DNA of 64,000 bases from Pomacea canaliculata. Its lineage: Eukaryota > Mollusca > Gastropoda > Architaenioglossa > Ampullariidae. The notes beneath the pieces are model-generated. The model worked only from the letters and a program-made list of their open reading frames with translations. It ran no database searches and was not told the DNA's origin. Each line of letters begins with the position of its first letter. The stretch's first letter is position 1. The translations under genes and the position numbers were made by a program. Of the stretch, positions 11,270 to 24,195 are shown piece after piece. The stretch is from positions 15,570,735-15,634,734 of the forward strand of contig NC_037593.1 of NCBI RefSeq assembly GCF_003073045.1. The letters run 5' to 3'.

Positions 11270-12595
11270 CAGCGGTTCTCAACCTTTTACGTGTGACGAC
11301 CCCCCTGACGAACACCGGTACGTCCGCGACCCCCTTAGCCAGCTAGGTCGGTGGAAGAGCGGGGGGGGGGGGAGCCTTAGCTAACCTCGAACGCCGCTTC
11401 GAGGAAATCAATGCAATTCAACAACGGAAGAACAAAGTTCGTATCTGCAAGAAGTATAACTGTTAATGAAATTTTACTAAAGCAAATTCTGTGGTACTAA
11501 TAAATATTATTTTATTGGACACTCACTTTGATTAATGAGAAGGTTGAGCCTGCTTGCTGTTGCATAGAGAAGCGAACCTGTGTGCGATGTTCGTACCCAC
11601 TGCTATTTGCCTCTGCATCCACACGATTTCTGTACTGAGACTTCAGTGCTGCCAATGCTGAAAATCCTTGCTCACACATATACGAAGTTGAAAATGTTAG
11701 AAGAACTTTCATTGCTTTCTCAGAAAGGAGAGGATATTCACCGTTGATGCTAATCAAGAATGTTGGCACTGGTGTTCTTTTTGGAAGACCATTTTCAGGG
11801 ATTGGTCACTCGAAAGGTCGATGAGCTGCTCTTCTTCTTCCGTGGACAACCCGCTTGTGCTAGGATCAGCCAGAAATGGATTACGAATCCAATCGTATTT
11901 AGTCACATCAATTTCAGCGAAATAATGCTGAAACCTTTCTTGCAGTCCGCTTAGATGGGCAATAATTACATTCTTCACCTGATCAAGATTCAAGTTGTCA
12001 GCCTTGCACTTACACAAGCACGGAAACATATCAAAAATATTTTCTTGGCGTATCTTTTGCGTCCACAACGAAATTTTTCGGACGAAAGCATTCATCTTGT
12101 CAGTTGTTTGTAATATAGTGGTGTCCTTCCCTTGTCTGGTCATGGCCTTCTGTCAGGGACCTATAGAGTACTAGGACTGAGCACGTGCGAATGAAAGGGT
12201 GTGAATGATGGACGTTTCCTGAATGCGTGCCTTTTAGATGTTTAAAAAAAAGAAGAGAGGTGTGACTGGAGAGGGAGAGGGGAGTCAGCGATGAGAGATT
12301 GGGGAAGAGAGAGGGCAAAAGGCGAGAGGAGGGAGATTGGAGGCTTAATTGTTGAGAGGGGGATTGTGTTTTGAGTTTTGGAAGTGAGAAGTCACTGCAT
12401 TGCCTAGACAGTGTACTTGAATAGGGAGAAGAGATTTGGAGTTTGAGACCCCGCACCACTCGGTTACACAAGGTAAACTAATTTCACTAATACCAGTATA
12501 AGAAACTTTTTTAAAAAAATGACCACCTTCGCGACCCCCTTGTAGGCACGTCGCGACCCCCCAGGGGGTCGCGCCCCACAGGTTGAGAACCGCTG
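11270..12595 (-). mobile_element. hAT DNA transposon, ZBED5-like, internally deleted, non-autonomous
   Basis: Terminal inverted repeats CAGCGGTTCTCAACCT are perfect over 16 bp at both ends. Target duplication ccatacta (11262-11269 and 12596-12603) is a perfect 8 bp, the hAT hallmark. The CAGCGGTTCTCAACC end with C-rich subterminal sequence is typical of ZBED5/Charlie-like hATs. The 1326-bp element keeps only the C-terminal part of a transposase on the minus strand; the rest is replaced by non-coding sequence at 12150-12540. It sits 1.2 kb downstream of unit 2, and the paralogous site beside unit 3 (about 16530-16580) is empty. Confidence 0.9.
11512..12143 (-). pseudogene. C-terminal remnant of hAT (ZBED5-like) transposase
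   Basis: Minus-strand translation gives FPCLCKCKADN, then SGLQERFQHYF, WIRNPF, and in a shifted frame KVLLTFSTSYMCEQGFSAL followed by AALKSQYRNRVDAEA. The last is the conserved hAT dimerisation region (usually ..CE.GFSALA..K..YR.RLD). At least two frameshifts are present: one near 11760 between the two open frames and one after DAEAN near 11600, beyond which the expected RFASLCNSKQAQPSH end lies in another frame. The N-terminal BED and catalytic parts are absent. It cannot encode an active enzyme. Confidence 0.85.
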
Positions 12596-12603
12596 CCATA
12601 CTA

Positions 12604-13380
12604 TGTGTTCAAAAGATGTCTTGAAAAGATAAACACATTATTCTTGTCATTTTCACTTTCACATTTTCCTGTCTTTTTTTTTGTCATATAAAAGTTTACT
12701 TTTGATTTATGCTGTTTTTCTTCCCTTGTGGATTACTGGTTAGAAATCTATTTTCCACACTGTTTTCTGATAAACTAAAGTGAAAATGAAACTTGTTAGG
12801 TGCTTCGCAGAAACGACCAAATTACCTTTGCACACCACGTGCTACAAAAGTTGTCAGTCATTCAACGACCATGTCCCTTCTTTAGCTCCCCTGTGCCCCC
12901 CGCAACTGTCTCGCGGTGTGAATGGCGAGGTTTCACCTTTTCCTCGGGGATTTCGTTCACTGAGTAAGTTATCCCTTTAACGGTTCCCTGCATGCGGAAA
13001 TGTTTGGTCCCCAAAAACACCGTGCGACCCCAGACACCTGTGGCGAGGTGTTCAGGTAAAGGCTAATATAAGACAAATGTTTTTCCTGTGCTAAAATGAT
13101 TTTCTGCGCAGTATCTTTTCCGCACCATGTAAAATGACAGTGATCTGAAAAAATTATAAGGTCTAGTGCTTACGCATTATTTTATTCTCTTGGAAATCAA
13201 CTGTTTTCACGAGATATTGTTTCACTCTTCCAATGCCAGCTGAAGAAATTTGACCTAAGACAGATCATCGAGAGTGTATGGACATTCTCCGTTACTGTGT
13301 GCTACGGCAGCACCACCCAAAAATACAAAACCAAAAAAACAACAACACAAAAAACCTACAACAAAAACCCAAACAACAGC
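12604..13380. other. Downstream flank of unit 2, right of the hAT
   Basis: Continues the flank interrupted by the hAT. The stretch near 12775-13055 resembles 10800-10990 and the downstream flanks of units 3 and 4. Open frames here are short and unrelated to known families. No gene is seen. Confidence 0.4.
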
Positions 13381-13484
<104 letters not shown>

Positions 13485-13489
13485 AACCA

Positions 13490-15152
13490 AACCAGAAGGT
13501 CATACTCGACCGGGTGGTTCGTGCACTTACAAGATGTATTTGCTGTGACCTTTCCCCCTGGGGGTACAATCTACACCCAGCGAATCCCTGCAGGGCTTGC
13601 AGGATGGTGGTTGATGTATCCCACCCGGCCATTACTCTGTTCTTTCATGCCCTCTGGGGCCAGGTATAGACTATTCCAGGTCAGAACTTCCCGGTTGAGA
13701 AAGTTGTTTTGCCGAAGTAACAAGTGTATCTCTTGCAGTCAGTGAGGGTCATGTATCAAGTGCTAGTTCTTCTTTTCTACTTCTCCTCATTCAATTCATG
13801 TCTTTGTATCGCTTAGACTGTAGAGGGTGAGCAAAGAGTGTGTTTAAGGTCAAAGGTTATGCATAATCAGTAGGTAGCATATTCGTGGCAATTTTTCCTT
13901 GACTGTCAGTAAAGACAAGTTGTAGGGTGAGTGCTGTTAGAAATCTTACACACAGAGATGGTTCTAGTTATAAGGCCAACTAGACAGTCACTAGACAACT
14001 AGACAATCCCTTATGTTTTTTTAAACGCGTTTTTTATTTGTCTAGAAAATAACTCTAGGTCTGTATACTTTTAATGATATTACCTAAATGTATACCACAG
14101 CCACCGGTAAAAATATATTAATCAATCCTTATTAAGATATTTTATTTTTAAACAGTCCTCAGAGAAAGTTCCTTTCTTGGCTGAAAATCAAACATAAAAC
14201 ACACACACACAAATAAATTATCTTGAACCATAGAAACAATTAAACAAACAAAACACCACTGACGTCTCCACTCGGGGTTAGACATTATACAGTATGAGGC
14301 TGTCTCTGGGGACGAGCGACATCAACCTTCTTCCATTACAAACCCTTCCTCTTGGGGTCAGAGGTTGTACAAACTGTCGATGCCTGTACGACGAGCGATC
14401 TCAACTTTCCTGAGACAAATATTCCAAGATGCCATTAAAACGCTAAATAAAATACAATAAAATACAAACTTTTCTCATACTTCATCGCATTTTCCACGCC
14501 CATGGGTCCTTAGCATTTTTTTTACCCATGCCCAAACCCTCACGGCCCATCTCGCGGCCACGGAATTGTTTTTCCCCGCATTCAATATGGTCGGAGAAAT
14601 TTCAGCCAATCAGAGTGCACGAAACATTTGCCCTGAAAGGTTAGTACAGCCTAACCTGTTCGCAAGGGAAAAATTCTGCCACCCGGCCGCGTAGACTGCA
14701 CCTTTCTATGAATACGCATCCTCCACTCCCATACACCCAGTGTCCCCCCACTTGCCGTGTCTCCTTGGGAAGTGAAGAGCTGGCGCCCAACGGTCAATTA
14801 AAAAGTCTGCCTCTTTTCTTTTCCACTTTCTAAAAAAAAATAAATAAAACAACAACAAACGAAAGAAACAAAATACCCCCCCCCAAGAAAAAAAAAGAAA
14901 AAGAAACCCCCAATCAAGCTGTTAGTCATGCGACAGATCCGGCTCGACCACCCTCGCTGTGCTGGCTGTTTGGTGTCATGTCCCCCTCTGTGACAAGTTG
15001 AAGCAGCCAATGAAAACAGTGCACAAAGAAAATGCAAAACTCAAGTTTTAAGTTCTTGGTTTGATGCAGCAGTCAGACCTGGATATCCGAAGAAACAGGT
15101 TCTCCACGCCTAACAGAAAAATATTGTAGAGCTGACGAGGATACAGTACAAG
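13490..15152. other. Upstream region of unit 3
   Basis: Non-coding. From 13842 on it is paralogous to 17327-18618 upstream of unit 4. Shared potential promoter elements are CCAAT boxes in agccaatcagagtg (about 14603; 18073 in the copy) and agccaatgaaaac (about 15007; 18475). No clear TATA box was found. Two T/A-rich runs at 14820-14915 give spurious open frames. Confidence 0.5.
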
Positions 15153-17085
15153 ATGGCCTGCAAGGTGCCCAAGATTCCAGTCTGTGTGGCCATCGTCTGT
15201 TGTGGGGTGGCTTTGATATTCCAGATCGTCGCTGTAGTGGGAACCGGGTGGCTGGTCATTTCGGTAGGAGGCGATAGTGCAGAGGTTGGACTATTTCGTT
15301 CATGCACCAACGGTGTGTGTACCACATACAAGATGAATGATTTAGAAGGTACAAAGTGAAATTTTGATTCAAGTTTTGCCTTCGCATGATTAATATCATT
15401 ACTTGAATATCAAAAAAGCTTTGCTTTGCTCTCATGACTTTTTTTTTAAACGAAACTGAATCTAATAGAGTTTATGGTTTTATTGTGGGAAAACAACTGC
15501 TTTCCACGAGGCTGATTATGAAAAAGATCATATAAAACAGTGGAAAGAAAGTATAACTGTCGTAAATAACAATTCAAAGGAATTATATGTTTACATTAGC
15601 CAGGTAACCATTCAGTCGTCTTTAGATATATCATCAGATTCATGTCTTTCGTGTAAGGTGCACACAAGAGAAAGCTTTGAATTCTTATTTATTTGGTCCT
15701 AGACTGGTTGAAGGCATGTCAGGCGTTCTCCATCCTGGGCCTGTTGGCCATCGCCGGAAGTCTGGTTCTAGGAATTCTACATTTTGTCTTTGAAGACACG
15801 GCCAAGGTGTCTGTAGCTGGCATTGCCTCGTGCGCTGCTTCAGGTAAGTCTCGTGAAACTACTTATAAAAGTCAGTTAGTCTGTAAAGAGTCTGACTTTG
15901 GAAAGAGTCAATGTCACGTGGTGAACCGTTATCATTCTATGGACTCCTTACACTTTGTCTCATACACAAGTATTTATTGATATGAACAATACTGCTAATA
16001 TTTCCTTTTCAGTTTAGGTAAAAAAAAGCTCGCTAAAAACTTGAAAATATTCAAAATAAAAACTTTTGTTTTTATTATTTTTATTTCAGTGGTCTTCCTG
16101 ATAATAGAACTTGCCGTGTTTGGTGCTGAGACATCTGTCCTTCGTCACGCATATAACTTCGGTTACGGATTCATCCTCTCTGTTATCGCATGTATTCTCA
16201 GCTCTATCACCGCTGTGCTTTTTGTTGTAGGATCACGGATGTAATCATACGTTGGCTGTTGTCTGATGAGAAAAATATTTTTTTAAAATGTTTACATAGC
16301 AGTCACGTAGCCTTGTATTCGCACTGGGACACAAGCTAACTACAGGCAGTTTCAAATTTCTGTTATATCCTCTGTAGCTTTTATGTTTTACATTAATTTT
16401 TTACAGCATTTTGATGAGCTCAAATTGCATGACAACAAATTCGTTGAGGGAGTCAATATATGGACCGTGTTGTAGTGTCATATATATATATTAGTGTTTG
16501 GCTGCTAGGTAAGAAGGGTTACCATGTGTGGTAGACTGTGAAATTATCATAATGTAATGTCTTCAAAAGACATGAAAGATATTCTCATCATTTTTATTTT
16601 CACATTTTTCTGTGTATTTAATGCTTGCTTATACAATACATGTCATGTACAACATTTTGCCATGGGAATTTGTTTTTGCAAATATTTCATTAAAAATTTT
16701 TACTTTTGCTTTGTACTGTTTATTTTGTAAATATTTCATTACAACATTATAGTTTTGATTTATACTGGGTTTTTTTCTGTTGTTGATTACTTTTTGAAAA
16801 TATCTTTTTCACACTTGTTTTCTAAGAAGCTAAACCGAAAATGAAACTTGTTCTGTGTTTCTTAGAGACGACCCCGCCATTGCTGCGACCTAATTTGTTG
16901 ACCTTGTCCCTCCTATAGCTCACCTGTCCCTGCACTCCCCCACCTGTCCTCCTCAAGGTGTTACACAAGGTGTAAACATATCCCCAGGGAAGTCAGTGTT
17001 GATTTCATCACAGACCTCACATCTCACATCACACATTACACATTACACATTACACGACGATTTTCCTAATACAGACTGAAGGACC
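13842..17085 (+). repeat. Tandem duplication block A, carrying unit 3
   Basis: Starts with ggtcaaaggttatgcataat and ends with a TTACACATTACACGA-type tract and attttcctaatacagact. The same order of sequence, including promoter, three exons, introns and downstream flank, recurs at 17327-20662. Similarity is high even in non-coding parts, so this is one of the younger duplications. Confidence 0.85.
15153..16244 (+). CDS. Unit 3: claudin/PMP22-like four-transmembrane protein
   Basis: Exons 15153-15348, 15703-15843 and 16090-16244 give 163 residues, within the usual size of PMP22/EMP proteins and shorter than vertebrate claudins. MACKVPKIPVCVAI opens TM1 (about 10-32), which ends GTGW. A 12-residue spacer leads to GLFRSC and Cys four residues later. 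TM2 (about 73-93) is in exon 2 after WLKACQAFSILG. TM3 straddles the exon 2/3 junction (residue 113), a short second loop ends in NFGYGF, and TM4 runs to VGSRM. No PDZ-binding end. Sister of unit 4 within a duplicated 3.3-kb block. Introns are short (354 and 246 bp). Confidence 0.88.
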
Positions 17086-18618
17086 TGGACAGTTTGGTTT
17101 CTTTAAAAATTCTTTAAATAAGAAGGTACAGTTGAGTTGTGCATCTTGTCGTTGATTGACTTGACAAAGTTACAGCTCAACACCAAGCAAGAAAAAATAA
17201 TGACAACCGTCAAATAGTTTCATTTATTTTGCAAGCTTTTCACCTATAATTTTAACTTTTTGTATTTTGTTCTTGTTTGCGCAAGTGTTCGTGAATCTTT
17301 CTTGAAGATAAATATCATTTATGTGCTGATTAAGGTCAAATGTTATGCATAATCAGCAGGCGTGGCATATTCGAATTTTTCCTTGACTGTCAGTTGTAAG
17401 GTGAGGTTAGAAATCTTACACACAGAGATGGTTCTAGTTATAAGGCTAGACAGTCACGGGGTGTCACGGAGGTAGTGACGGGGGACAGAAAATCGTCTCC
17501 TGTTTTTTTTTTAAACGCGTTTATTTTTTGTCTAGAAAATTACCTCTTCTGTAGGCCTGTATACTTTTAATGATATTAGCTAAATTTATACCATAGCAAC
17601 TGATAAAAATATATTAATCAATCCTTACTAAGATATCATGTTTTTAAACAGTCCTGAGAGAAAGTTCCTTTCTTGGCTGAAAATCAAACATAACACACAC
17701 ACAAATAAATTATCTTAAACCATAGAAACAATTAAACAAACAAAACACCACTGACGTCTCCACTCGGGGTTAGACATTATACAGTATGAGGCTGTCTCTG
17801 GGGGACGAGAGACATCAATCTTCTTCCATCACAAACGCTGCCTCTTGGGGTCAGAGGTTGCACAAACTGTCGCTGCCTGTGAGGACGAGCGATCTCAACT
17901 TTCCTGAGACAAATATTCCAAGATGCCATTAAAACGATAAACAACTCACGAAACAAAATACAAACTTTTCTCATACTTCATCGCATCTGCCATTACCCAG
18001 GCCCCAACAGTGACGGCCCATCTCGCGGCCACGGAAGTTTTTCCCGCATTCAATAGGGTCGGAGGAATTCCAGCCAATCAGAGTGCGTGAAACATTTGCC
18101 CTAAAAGGTCAGTGCAGCCCAACCTGTTCGCAAGGGAAAAATTCTGCCTCCCGCCCCCGTAGACTGCACCTTTCTATCCATACTTATCCTCCATTCCCCT
18201 ACACCCAGTGTCCCCCCATTTGCAGTGTCTCCTTGGGAAGTGAAGCGCTGGCGCCTAACGGTCAATTAAAAGGTCTTCCCCTTTCTTTTTTTGTAACCAT
18301 TAAGTGGAAAACTTTCTAAAAACAAAACAACAACAACAAACAAAATAAAACACCCCCTCCCCAAAAAAAGAAAAAAAAATTCAAACTGTTAATTACGCGA
18401 CAGATCCGGCTCGACCACTCTCACTGTGCTGGCTTTTTAGTGTCATGTCACCCTCTGTGACAAGTTGAAGCAGCCAATGAAAACAGTGTACAAAGAAAAT
18501 GCAAAACTCAAGTTTAAAGTTCTTGGTTTGATGCTGTAGTCAGACCTGGATATCGGAAGAAACAGGTTCTCCACGTCAAACAGAAAATATTGTAGAACTG
18601 ACGAAGAAATAGCAAAAT
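17086..18618. other. Region between units 3 and 4
   Basis: About 240 bp of unshared sequence (17086-17326), then the upstream part of block B. It carries the same CCAAT boxes as the upstream region of unit 3. No gene is recognised. Confidence 0.5.
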
Positions 18619-20662
18619 ATGGCCTGCAAGGTGCTCCAGATTCCAATCTGTGTGGCCATCGTCTGTTGCGGGGTGGCTTTTATATTCCAACTCGTGGCTG
18701 TAGCGGGAACCGGGTGGCTGGTCATTTCGGTAGGAGACAACAGTGAAGAGGTTGGACTATTTCGTTTATGCGTCAACGGTGTGTGTACAGAGTACCAGAT
18801 GAATGATTTAGAAGGTACAAAATGAAATTTTGATTCAAGTTTTGCCTTCGCATGATTAATATCATTACTTAAATATCAAAAAAGCTTGTTTCGCTTTCAA
18901 GACTTTTTTTTAAACGAAACTGTGATCTAATAGAGTTATGGTTTGACAAATATTATAATATATTAATTTCCACGAGGCTGTTTATAAAAAAGATCATACA
19001 AAACTGTGGAAATAAAGTATGATTGTAGTAAATAACAATTCAAAGGAATTACATGTTTACATTAGCCAGGTAATCAGGTAAACATATTTTAAGGTATCGT
19101 AAGATTCATGCCTTTCGTGTAAGGTACACACAAGAAGAAGCTTTGAATTATTATTTATTTGGTCCTAGACTGGTTGAAGGCATGTCAGGCGTTTTCCATC
19201 CTGGGCCTGTTGACCATCACCGGAAGTCTGGTTCTTGGAATTCTACATTTTGTCTTAGAAGACACGGCCAAGGTGTCTGTAGCTGGCATTGCCTCGTGTG
19301 CTGCTTCAGGTAAGCCTCGTGTGTGAATGGCTGAGAGAGTGCAAAACACAATAAAAACTAATGAGTAAATATTTTGAAACAGAATTTCTATCATAAAAGT
19401 TGGCATTTCTTAGCATTAAGGTTCTTTAATGTTTTCTTCCTAGGAAAACTATATAGTAGATGTGCTTCGTGTCGAACTACTTATAAAAAAGCTAGTTACT
19501 TAGTTTGGAAAGAGTCAATGCTACTTGGTCTCATTACACTTTGTCTCATACACAAGTATTTATTGATATGAACAATACTTTACTGCTGCTAATATTTCCC
19601 TTTTAGTTTAGGAAAAAGCTCACTAAAAACTTGAAAATATTCAAAATAAAAACTTTCGTTTTGTGTGTTTCAGTGGTATTCCTGATAATAGAACTTGCTG
19701 TGTTTGGTGCTGAGACATCTTCCCTTCGTAAAGTATATAACTTCGGTTATGGATTCATCCTCTCTGTTATCGCGTGTATTCTCAGCTTCGTCGCCGCTGT
19801 GCTCTTTGCTGTAGGATCACGGATGTAATCATACGTTGGCTGTTGTCTGATGAGAAAAATAATTTTTTTTTTAAAGTGTAAATGTTTACGTAGCAGTCAC
19901 GTAGCCTTGTATTCTCACTGGGACACAAGCTAACTACAAGCTGTTTAAAATTTCTGTTATGTATCCTTCATGTTTTACATTCATTTTTTTTTTGTAGCAT
20001 TTTGATGAGCTCAAATTGCATGACAACAAATTCGATGAGGGAGTCAATATATGGACCGTGTTGTAGTGTCATATATATATATTAGTGTTTGGCTGCTGTG
20101 TAAGCTCAGGGGAAGAAGGGTTACCATGTGTGGTAGACTGTGAAATTATCATAATGTAATGTCTTCAAAAGACATGAAAGATATTCTCATCATTTTTATT
20201 TTCACATTTTTCTGTGTATTTAATGCTTGCTTATACAATACATGTCCTGTACAACATTTTGCCATTAAAATTTGTTTTTGCAAATATTTCATTAAAAATT
20301 TTTACTTTTGCTTTGTACTGTTTATTCTGTAAATATTTCATTACAACATTCTACTTTTGATTTATACTGCTTTTCTTCTGTTGTTGGTCACTTTTTAAAA
20401 ATATCTGTTCCATACTTGTTTTCTAATAAGCTAAACCGAAAATGAAACTTGTTCTGTGTTTGTTAGAAACGACCACGCCATCCCTGCGACCTAATTTGTT
20501 GACCTTGTCCCTCCTATAGCACCGCGTCCATGCGCTCCCCCACCTATCCTCCTCGAGGTGTATTACACAAGGTGTCACCATATCCCCAGGGAAGATGGCG
20601 CTGATTTCGTGACAGACCTCACAGTACACATTACACGACTATTTTCCTAATACAGACTAATT
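17327..20662 (+). repeat. Tandem duplication block B, carrying unit 4
   Basis: Paralogue of block A (13842-17085), about 3.49 kb downstream of it in head-to-tail orientation. It includes the matching upstream phrase at 17333, the (TA)n run near 20070 (16483 in block A) and the terminal attttcctaatacagact at about 20640. Confidence 0.85.
18619..19828 (+). CDS. Unit 4: claudin/PMP22-like four-transmembrane protein
   Basis: Exons 18619-18814, 19169-19309 and 19674-19828 give 163 residues, the same exon lengths as unit 3. Starts MACKVLQIPICVAI. TM1 ends GTGW, then a 12-residue spacer, GLFRLC and Cys after four residues. Exon 2 reads WLKACQAFSILGLL; exon 3 has IIELAVFGAE in TM3 and ends AVGSRM. 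Differences from unit 3 concentrate in the loop residues before GLFR, between the two Cys, and in the second loop (SSLRKVYN against SVLRHAYN). Intron 2 is 118 bp longer than in unit 3. All splice sites are canonical. Likely functional. Confidence 0.88.
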
Positions 20663-22671
20663 GACTGGGAAATTTTGATTTTCTTAAATAATAGTAATAA
20701 ATTAATCAGAATATTTTAAATGTGTAGTTCTTAAAGTACTAGGTGGTTAAGCAACCCATCGGTTCGTGAGCTCAGCTTGTTTCCTGGAGGGAAATATCTC
20801 AACGTCCTTACAATGATAGATGAAAACGAGGACATACGCTTCCCATAATACTCCAGTATCCAGTGAATACTTTATTTCCTTTAAGACTGGGAGGACTTTT
20901 TTTTGTTAAAGAATAGGAAGAAAAAAGTTATCTCCTCAATTTACTGACAGGGAGAGAGAAAATGAAAGTGCTCTGATTAATTATCCTGTTGACGAGGGTG
21001 ACTACGTGCAGGTGGGGACAACCTTCGGTTTGATAATAAGAGGGATTAACGTGGAAGTGTTATTTTCCCCCATAAAGCCCAAGGCGTGTTCCTCTTTGTC
21101 TAAATGAACTTGTGTATTATAGTGTACAGCTCAGTGCAAGACACAGGCTCTGGGACTTACAAACGTTTCTGTCTTGGTATACTGTAAAGGTACAGTGGTG
21201 CCGATACACTAGTAAATAAGCTTGTACTCTTTTGTAAACAGTCTGCGACATAAAATACAATAAGGCGTAATGACTAGGCGACAAACACACACATACACAC
21301 GCACGCACAGGCACACAAAAATTTAGTTTTTCCTCCTACACCCATCAGTTCAGTTTTACCTGACCTCCCCCTCACCCACAATGTATTATTTTCCTTCATT
21401 TTCCTTCTTCGTTCAGTGTTAACTTTCAAGTGAGTAAAATTCTAGTAAAAATGTAGTTTGTTGAAGCTTTTTCCTCCCTTGACAAATACAACTCATCAGT
21501 AGTTTAAAGACCTTGATCTGGGGGAAAGAAAAAAAATTCTCAATCAGCATTTCTTCACGAAATATAATTATAGATATACACACACACCAGCATGGCACCA
21601 CCAAGTGTAATTATGTTTACAAAGGTCTGTTTGCATCACTGACACTAATAAAAAGTTGTAAACACACTTCCACAGAAATAAACCCCTGGAACAATCTAGC
21701 ATCGTTTGAAATAAGGTATTTTATGTAAAATGTTTCATGTCTTTGTGTTTCATGCCATTTGTTCGGGTCTTGTATTTTTCAGTCTTTTATTTTTATAACT
21801 GGAATTGATGTGTTCAGTGCTAAGATCAAAGGCTGTACGTGCGGCTAAAGTTTTCCTACTGATACCTGTTGTCACAGTCTGGTCATGGACAAGGGTTTTC
21901 CCAGGACTAGGATCACATCCTTAAACGAGGAGAAAGATGAGCAGAGAAGGAAAAGGTGGTGTGAGAGAGAATGTGTGTGTGTAGGAGGGGTGGGCTGACG
22001 GGTGGTGGGGTGTAGGGAGGAACATCGTACTCCACCCATGTTTCCCATAACAATGCCCAAACCTCACCACGCCCATACAACCAGTCCCATACACTAGTTG
22101 CTTCTTCTTTTCCTTGTTTCAGGACCGGCCTCGGGGTTATCCTTCCTCAATTTTCAATTTTTTTTTCAGTTTTGCACTTTTTTACCTGTTTAACTCACCA
22201 CTTGTTGCAAAAGGTGGGCGGAGAGGTATGTCAGGAGAAACTGGAGGAATCGAGAAAATAGCTTACGACTGAGCACTAGTGTACATTAGGCTCTATTAAA
22301 CAACAAGCACAGAAGAAAGGACAGAGCAAAAAGACCCATCATCGAAAAAATATAATAATAAAAGTGTGTCATCATACCTACATACTGGGAAGCTCCAAAA
22401 CACCTGCAGGTGCCAAGTCCACAACACAGTTTACAACAAAACATTATATGAGACGGTTACTGACACTTTCAGCTCTATAAAGAATGAGTTGAGTAGCAGG
22501 AAATACAGAAAACAACATGGCATACCTTTGTCAAGAGGTTAAGAAGGATCGTACAAATAACAATAGCAGTTTAGATGCCTCAGATCACGTAGAGATAACA
22601 TAAAACCAGTAACTTTGTACGAAGCATGGTCGCCACACTCGCTGGACACCAGGAAGCCCTTACTTGCAACA
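20663..22671. other. Intergenic DNA, nothing recognised
   Basis: Roughly 2 kb with short CA/GT tracts (about 21280-21320, 21970-21990) and no exon of the array family. No repeat shared with the rest of the window was identified and no convincing open frame. Confidence 0.45.
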
Positions 22672-22905
22672 GTCAAGTGACGTAAGCTGGTCTAGTTTGA
22701 CCACGTGACCCGGCATGGCACCTTGTGGAAGACTGTCTTTCAAGGAACCTGGGAGAGTGATGGACGTTGCCGAGGTCAGAGGAAGAACTGCTTTACGAAC
22801 GTGGAGGAGACTGAGGACCTGCTGACTACCGCCCACAACACGTGAGTAGCGGGTCTCGTCTGATGCCGCCTCTATCCACGTGCTCCCCCCAACGACGGCC
22901 GGTAT
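22672..22905 (+). mobile_element. LINE relic, ORF2 C-terminus
   Basis: Plus-strand frame beginning AAGCTGGTC reads KLV, stop, FDHVTRHGTLWKTVFQGTW, then GRCRGQRKN, and after TEDLL, LTTAHNT. This matches the C-terminal region found in many aquatic-invertebrate LINE ORF2 proteins (WFGHVTRH..L.KT.LQGTLEGGRRRGRQ...LLTTAHNR). Three in-frame stops show that it is dead. Neither end of the element is evident. Confidence 0.75.
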
Positions 22906-23539
22906 CAGAGACGAATTAATGAATGAGTTGAGAAACACCCTTGCCGTTTTATGTTGAATTGCTGTTTACTTGTCGAATGTGACGACAGATGAGTTTAAGT
23001 TTGTTTTTGTTTTCCTTATAGAAAACATTTCCACTATGGGACTGTACGATCTGACTGGATTAAATAAAGGTTGAAGTATATTTTCTTTCAGTGGCTGAAT
23101 GGCTGTGAATGTTTGAATGAAAGCATGAGCTAATAGGACGAGAGAGCTGTTCGAGTGTAAACTTTCTTTGCAAGTATAATTTCATAATCTGACTGCTTAC
23201 AAGAAGAGTAAGTAAGTAATTTACTAAACTATGGTCTTCCAAATCAGGATGACGTGTAATAAAAATAAATAATTTTCAGAAATTAAACACTATTAGATTA
23301 GTGAGAATATCTGATATTTCCTGACAAATTAACATCTGTTAAACTAATGAAATAGGTAAAGATCTAAGATACTCCCTTTCTGACAAAAGTAATCGGAGAT
23401 GTGAAATTATAACGAGCTTTTACAAAGATTTTTAGTATTTTATTTGTTAGCGAGAAAGACGTGCGACAAGTAAATCGAGAATTGAGTAAAATCCACTTGA
23501 CTGACTTGTCTGGTGGGTAAGTGAGTGCATGTGCCTTGA
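22906..23539. other. Intergenic DNA, nothing recognised
   Basis: AT-rich, without gene signal. It abuts a partial copy of the intergenic repeat described at 24767. Confidence 0.4.
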
Positions 23540-23775
23540 ATTTAGTCGTCAAGCAGGCGAGAAACTTGTCTTCCAGGTGAACATAAATATTCTGGTCACT
23601 TCAAAGCCCGGTAACGTAACCTGGACAGACCTCTGGCGCAGACAAATAAGGAACGGATTTCCAAACATATTCTGGAGGATTTCATCCGCTGTAACATTTT
23701 TTTGGTTTTATTTCTTGACCTCAACATCAACTACTGACAACAGGTTTACAGACCGTCCATCCGTATGCACTACTC
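23540..23775 (+). repeat. Partial copy of intergenic repeat R4
   Basis: Shares with 25070-25265 the order caggcgagaaact, gtaac...gacctctgg, ggaggatttcatccgctg, ttggttttatttcttgac and a CAACTACT-type end. It is shorter and more diverged than the other copies. Confidence 0.6.
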
Positions 23776-23834
23776 TTATCTACACAACAATATATAGGGT
23801 GAGATGAGTACGTTTCTCCACTAAGGAGCGTCTT

Positions 23835-24195
23835 TCCTTTTCTGTGTTATGAACCCAAGTGAGGTTTTCTATCAATTTCCTGCCAATTTTCGGGTGAGCT
23901 CTGTTCTACCCATTTCTGGCGTCTTATTTAACCCTTTCACCTCTGACTTCCCTATTCATTCTTCCCATACATCCAGCCCTTGTGAAGCAAAGGGGTTAAC
24001 ATTGCGAAGTCAAGGACTGGTCCGTGACAAAAACAAAACAGAAAAATACATAAAACATATAATCCCGAAACACAACTAGCTCTACACGTTTGTAAGATAT
24101 TTGAGATATTTGATGAAGGGACGTAAGCAAGATTTCCTCCTTTCTATTCGCATTGTCGAAGTGACCTCCCTTAGTACCTTCGAATGGAAGGTAGG
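23835..24195. repeat. Dispersed repeat R5, copy 1
   Basis: Shares aaacagaaaaatacataaaa, cgaaacacaact, gtttgtaagatattt, gtaagcaagattt and gtgacctcccttagta with copies at 49025-49280 and 52148-52316. The 3' part has a short inverted pair (gggaggt...acctccc) in the other copies. No coding capacity and class unknown. Confidence 0.65.
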
